Positions 62,686-64,000 of a stretch of DNA of 64,000 bases are shown piece by piece (the stretch's first letter is position 1; the number at the start of each line of letters is the position of its first letter). The stretch is from Cellulomonas sp. (GTDB taxonomy: Bacteria > Actinomycetota > Actinomycetes > Actinomycetales > Cellulomonadaceae), in NCBI RefSeq assembly GCF_015234515.1, contig NZ_JADGMY010000026.1, positions 1-64,000 of the forward strand. The letters are read 5' to 3'. The notes beneath the pieces were generated by a model. It was given only the letters and a program-made list of their open reading frames with translations. It had not been told where the DNA came from and did not search any database. The position numbers and the translations under genes were made by a program.

Positions 62686-63153
62686 ATGATCGTCGAGTCC
62701 AGCGTCGACGTCCCGGTCGCCCCGGACGTCGCCTTCGCGGTGTCGCAGACCACCGGCGCGGTCCGCCTGCGCTGGGACCCCTTCATCCGTCGCCAGGCGT
62801 TCCTCGACGGCGCGACCGCGCCCGCCAAGGGCGTCCGGACGCTGACGCGCCACCGCTCCGGGCTGCGGATGGTCAGCGAGTACGTCTCGTACAAGCCCCC
62901 GACGAACGTCGGGATGAAGATGGTCACCGGGCCGTGGTTCTTCGCGGTCATGGCCGGGGGCTGGCGGTTCACGGCGCTGCCGGACGGCGGCACGCGCGCG
63001 GTCTGGCGGTACAGCTTCACGTGCCGGCCGGCGTGGCTGGCACCGGTCGCCGAGCGCATCGGACGCGTCGTGCTGCAGCGGGACGTCGACCGGCGGATCG
63101 CAGGGTTCGCGCGCGGGTGCGCCGACCCGCAGGTGGTGGCCGCGGTCGGCTGA
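62686..63153 (+). CDS. SRPBCC-family protein (polyketide cyclase/START-like)
   Basis: A 155-residue small lipid-binding fold: VESSVDVPVAPDVAFAVSQTTGAVRLRWDPFI at the start, GLRMVSEYVSYKPPTNVGMKMVTGPWFFAVMAGGWRF and a C-terminal helix RVVLQRDVDRRIAGFA. The hydrophobic ligand is unknown. It is the last of a small run of rightward genes. Confidence 0.82.
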   Translation: MIVESSVDVPVAPDVAFAVSQTTGAVRLRWDPFIRRQAFLDGATAPAKGVRTLTRHRSGLRMVSEYVSYKPPTNVGMKMVTGPWFFAVMAGGWRFTALPDGGTRAVWRYSFTCRPAWLAPVAERIGRVVLQRDVDRRIAGFARGCADPQVVAAVG

Positions 63154-63246
63154 GACGTCCCCGCCCGTGGACTGCGGCCGTGCCGGGCCCGACACGGCTC
63201 TGGGCCGGCTGCACGGCGCGGCCCCTGCGCCGGGGCCCGCCGCGCG

Positions 63247-63939
63247 TCAGCGCCCCGGGGCCGCCAACCGGTCGAGCCACTCGGCGAGGAGCCCGCGCTC
63301 GGCCCGGGTGAGCGCGTCGGCCTCGGGCAGCGCGGCGCGGATGGTGCGTGCCGCGACGCCGAGGGGGTCCTGTGCACCCGTGGCCGGGGCGTCGGTGGTG
63401 AGCGCGGCGATCATCGCCTCCCGCGCGAGCAGCGGCACCTGCGGGTCGCGCTCGGCCTCGGGGGTGGCGATGAGCAGCAGCGTCGTGCCGCGACCCGCCG
63501 CGTGGAACACCTGGGCGGCGGTGCTCTCGTCGACGCGCAGGCGTCCGGCGGCGGCGACCCGGCGCATCATCGCCACGAGGATCTCCTCGGAACGCCGCAC
63601 GGCGGCCGCGGGGCCGCCCGGGCGGGGGGCGCCGTAGAGCGCGACGTACACCGCGGGGTTCGCGAGCCCGAACCCGATGTGCAGGTCCCAGCCGCGGCGC
63701 AGGTCCTGCACGGGGTCCTCGTCGTGGTCGCGCTGCGTCTTCGCGGCGAGGTACTCCTCGAACCGGCGTTCCGTGACCGCGTCGAGCAGGCCGTCCTTGT
63801 CGCGGAACAGCCGGTAGATCGTCGGGGCCTGGACGCCGGCCGCCGCACCCACCGCACGTGTCGACATCGCCTCCGGCCCGCCCGCGTCCAGCAGGTGCAG
63901 AGCCGCGTCGATGATCCGGTCCCGGGCGGTGTCGCTCAC
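63247..63939 (-). CDS. TetR-family transcriptional regulator
   Basis: A 230-residue repressor. The N-terminal helix-turn-helix reads RDRIIDAALHLLDAGGPEAMSTRAVGAAAGVQAPTIYRLFRDKDGLLDAV. The C-terminal helical domain has an Ala/Arg-rich core for ligand binding and dimerisation, with unknown effector. The start is GTG 63939. Repeated GCTAACA motifs and a CGGTAATACCG palindrome lie just upstream and may be its operator, which would also affect whatever gene starts beyond the right edge of the window. Confidence 0.88.
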   Translation of the reverse strand: MSDTARDRIIDAALHLLDAGGPEAMSTRAVGAAAGVQAPTIYRLFRDKDGLLDAVTERRFEEYLAAKTQRDHDEDPVQDLRRGWDLHIGFGLANPAVYVALYGAPRPGGPAAAVRRSEEILVAMMRRVAAAGRLRVDESTAAQVFHAAGRGTTLLLIATPEAERDPQVPLLAREAMIAALTTDAPATGAQDPLGVAARTIRAALPEADALTRAERGLLAEWLDRLAAPGR

Positions 63940-63947
63940 GTAGCGAC

Positions 63948-63989
63948 GCTAACAGCCCACACCCGCTCTCGGTAATACCGGTGCTAACA
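63948..63989. promoter_or_regulatory. Operator-like repeats upstream of the TetR gene
   Basis: GCTAACA occurs at 63948-63954 and 63983-63989 (35 bp apart) and brackets the palindrome CGGTAATACCG (63970-63980). This is AT-rich compared with the surroundings. It is the expected place for TetR autoregulation and possibly control of a divergent gene outside the window. Confidence 0.5.
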
Positions 63990-64000
63990 ATTGCGGCGTA

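Noticed and set aside
1..64000. tRNA, rRNA, CRISPR array, transposase, integrase or phage genes
   Set aside because: Looked for and not recognised. The dispersed 88-bp elements are not CRISPR repeats: there are only four, tens of kilobases apart or in separate gaps, with no array structure.

Overview
The window is about 64 kb of very GC-rich DNA, densely packed with short intergenic gaps, many GTG starts and ATGA/GTGA start-stop overlaps. Mycothiol-dependent maleylpyruvate isomerase, PaaX-, GAF-ANTAR- and YqeB-like proteins and a lipoprotein-type solute receptor all point to a high-GC Gram-positive actinobacterium. Codon use and gene style suggest the Cellulomonas/Micrococcales side, but that placement is an inference. 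No rRNA, tRNA, CRISPR array, IS element or prophage gene was recognised.

Layout. 1-6.8 kb: a thiolase (cut by the window edge) and an acyl-CoA synthetase/ligase, a PaaX-type repressor, and a divergent four-gene NrtA/SsuA-type ABC uptake operon. 6.9-9 kb: PAP2 phosphatase, methyltransferase, MarR regulator. 9.2-11.9 kb: a complete gentisate ring-cleavage operon (gentisate dioxygenase, fumarylpyruvate hydrolase, maleylpyruvate isomerase) with a palindrome in front. 12.2-17.7 kb: nitrilase-family amidase, a frameshifted gene, a DUF234-type ATPase, then a DUF3237/flavin-monooxygenase pair that could supply gentisate, and a flavin-binding PPOX protein.

17.7-29.1 kb: an MacB/Bce-like ABC exporter faces away from a single-module non-ribosomal peptide synthetase (C-A-T plus a C-terminal SDR-like domain), followed by a fused PabB-PabC para-aminobenzoate synthase and a P1B-type metal ATPase. 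The adenylation-domain pocket residues read as a para-aminobenzoate-type code, so the NRPS and PabBC probably act as one pathway to a pABA-derived product. 29.3-33.2 kb: two secreted beta-propeller paralogues whose 5' halves are nucleotide-identical, flanking a CYTH-CHAD protein.

33.2-38.8 kb: a NarL-type response regulator, its sensor kinase and a coupled 28-residue ORF, a zinc alcohol dehydrogenase, a CPBP membrane protease and a choloylglycine-hydrolase-family enzyme. The promoters of the sensor operon, the CPBP gene and the ABC exporter at 20.4 kb share one architecture: a palindrome with core ATCGAAGGAT whose centre lies exactly 59 bp from the centre of a conserved -10-like block. They probably form a small regulon of this two-component system.

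38.9-64 kb: mostly single housekeeping or accessory genes (PPOX proteins, esterases, LD-carboxypeptidase, GNATs, CREST-type membrane hydrolase, GOLPH3-like protein, GAF-ANTAR regulator, MFS and TspO-like membrane proteins, YidD, an RTX-like secreted protein, tyrosine phosphatase, TetR regulator). Four copies of an 88-bp, doubly palindromic intergenic element (9.06, 51.88, 58.74 and 60.49 kb) are scattered through the window; two of them form the 3' ends of genes.
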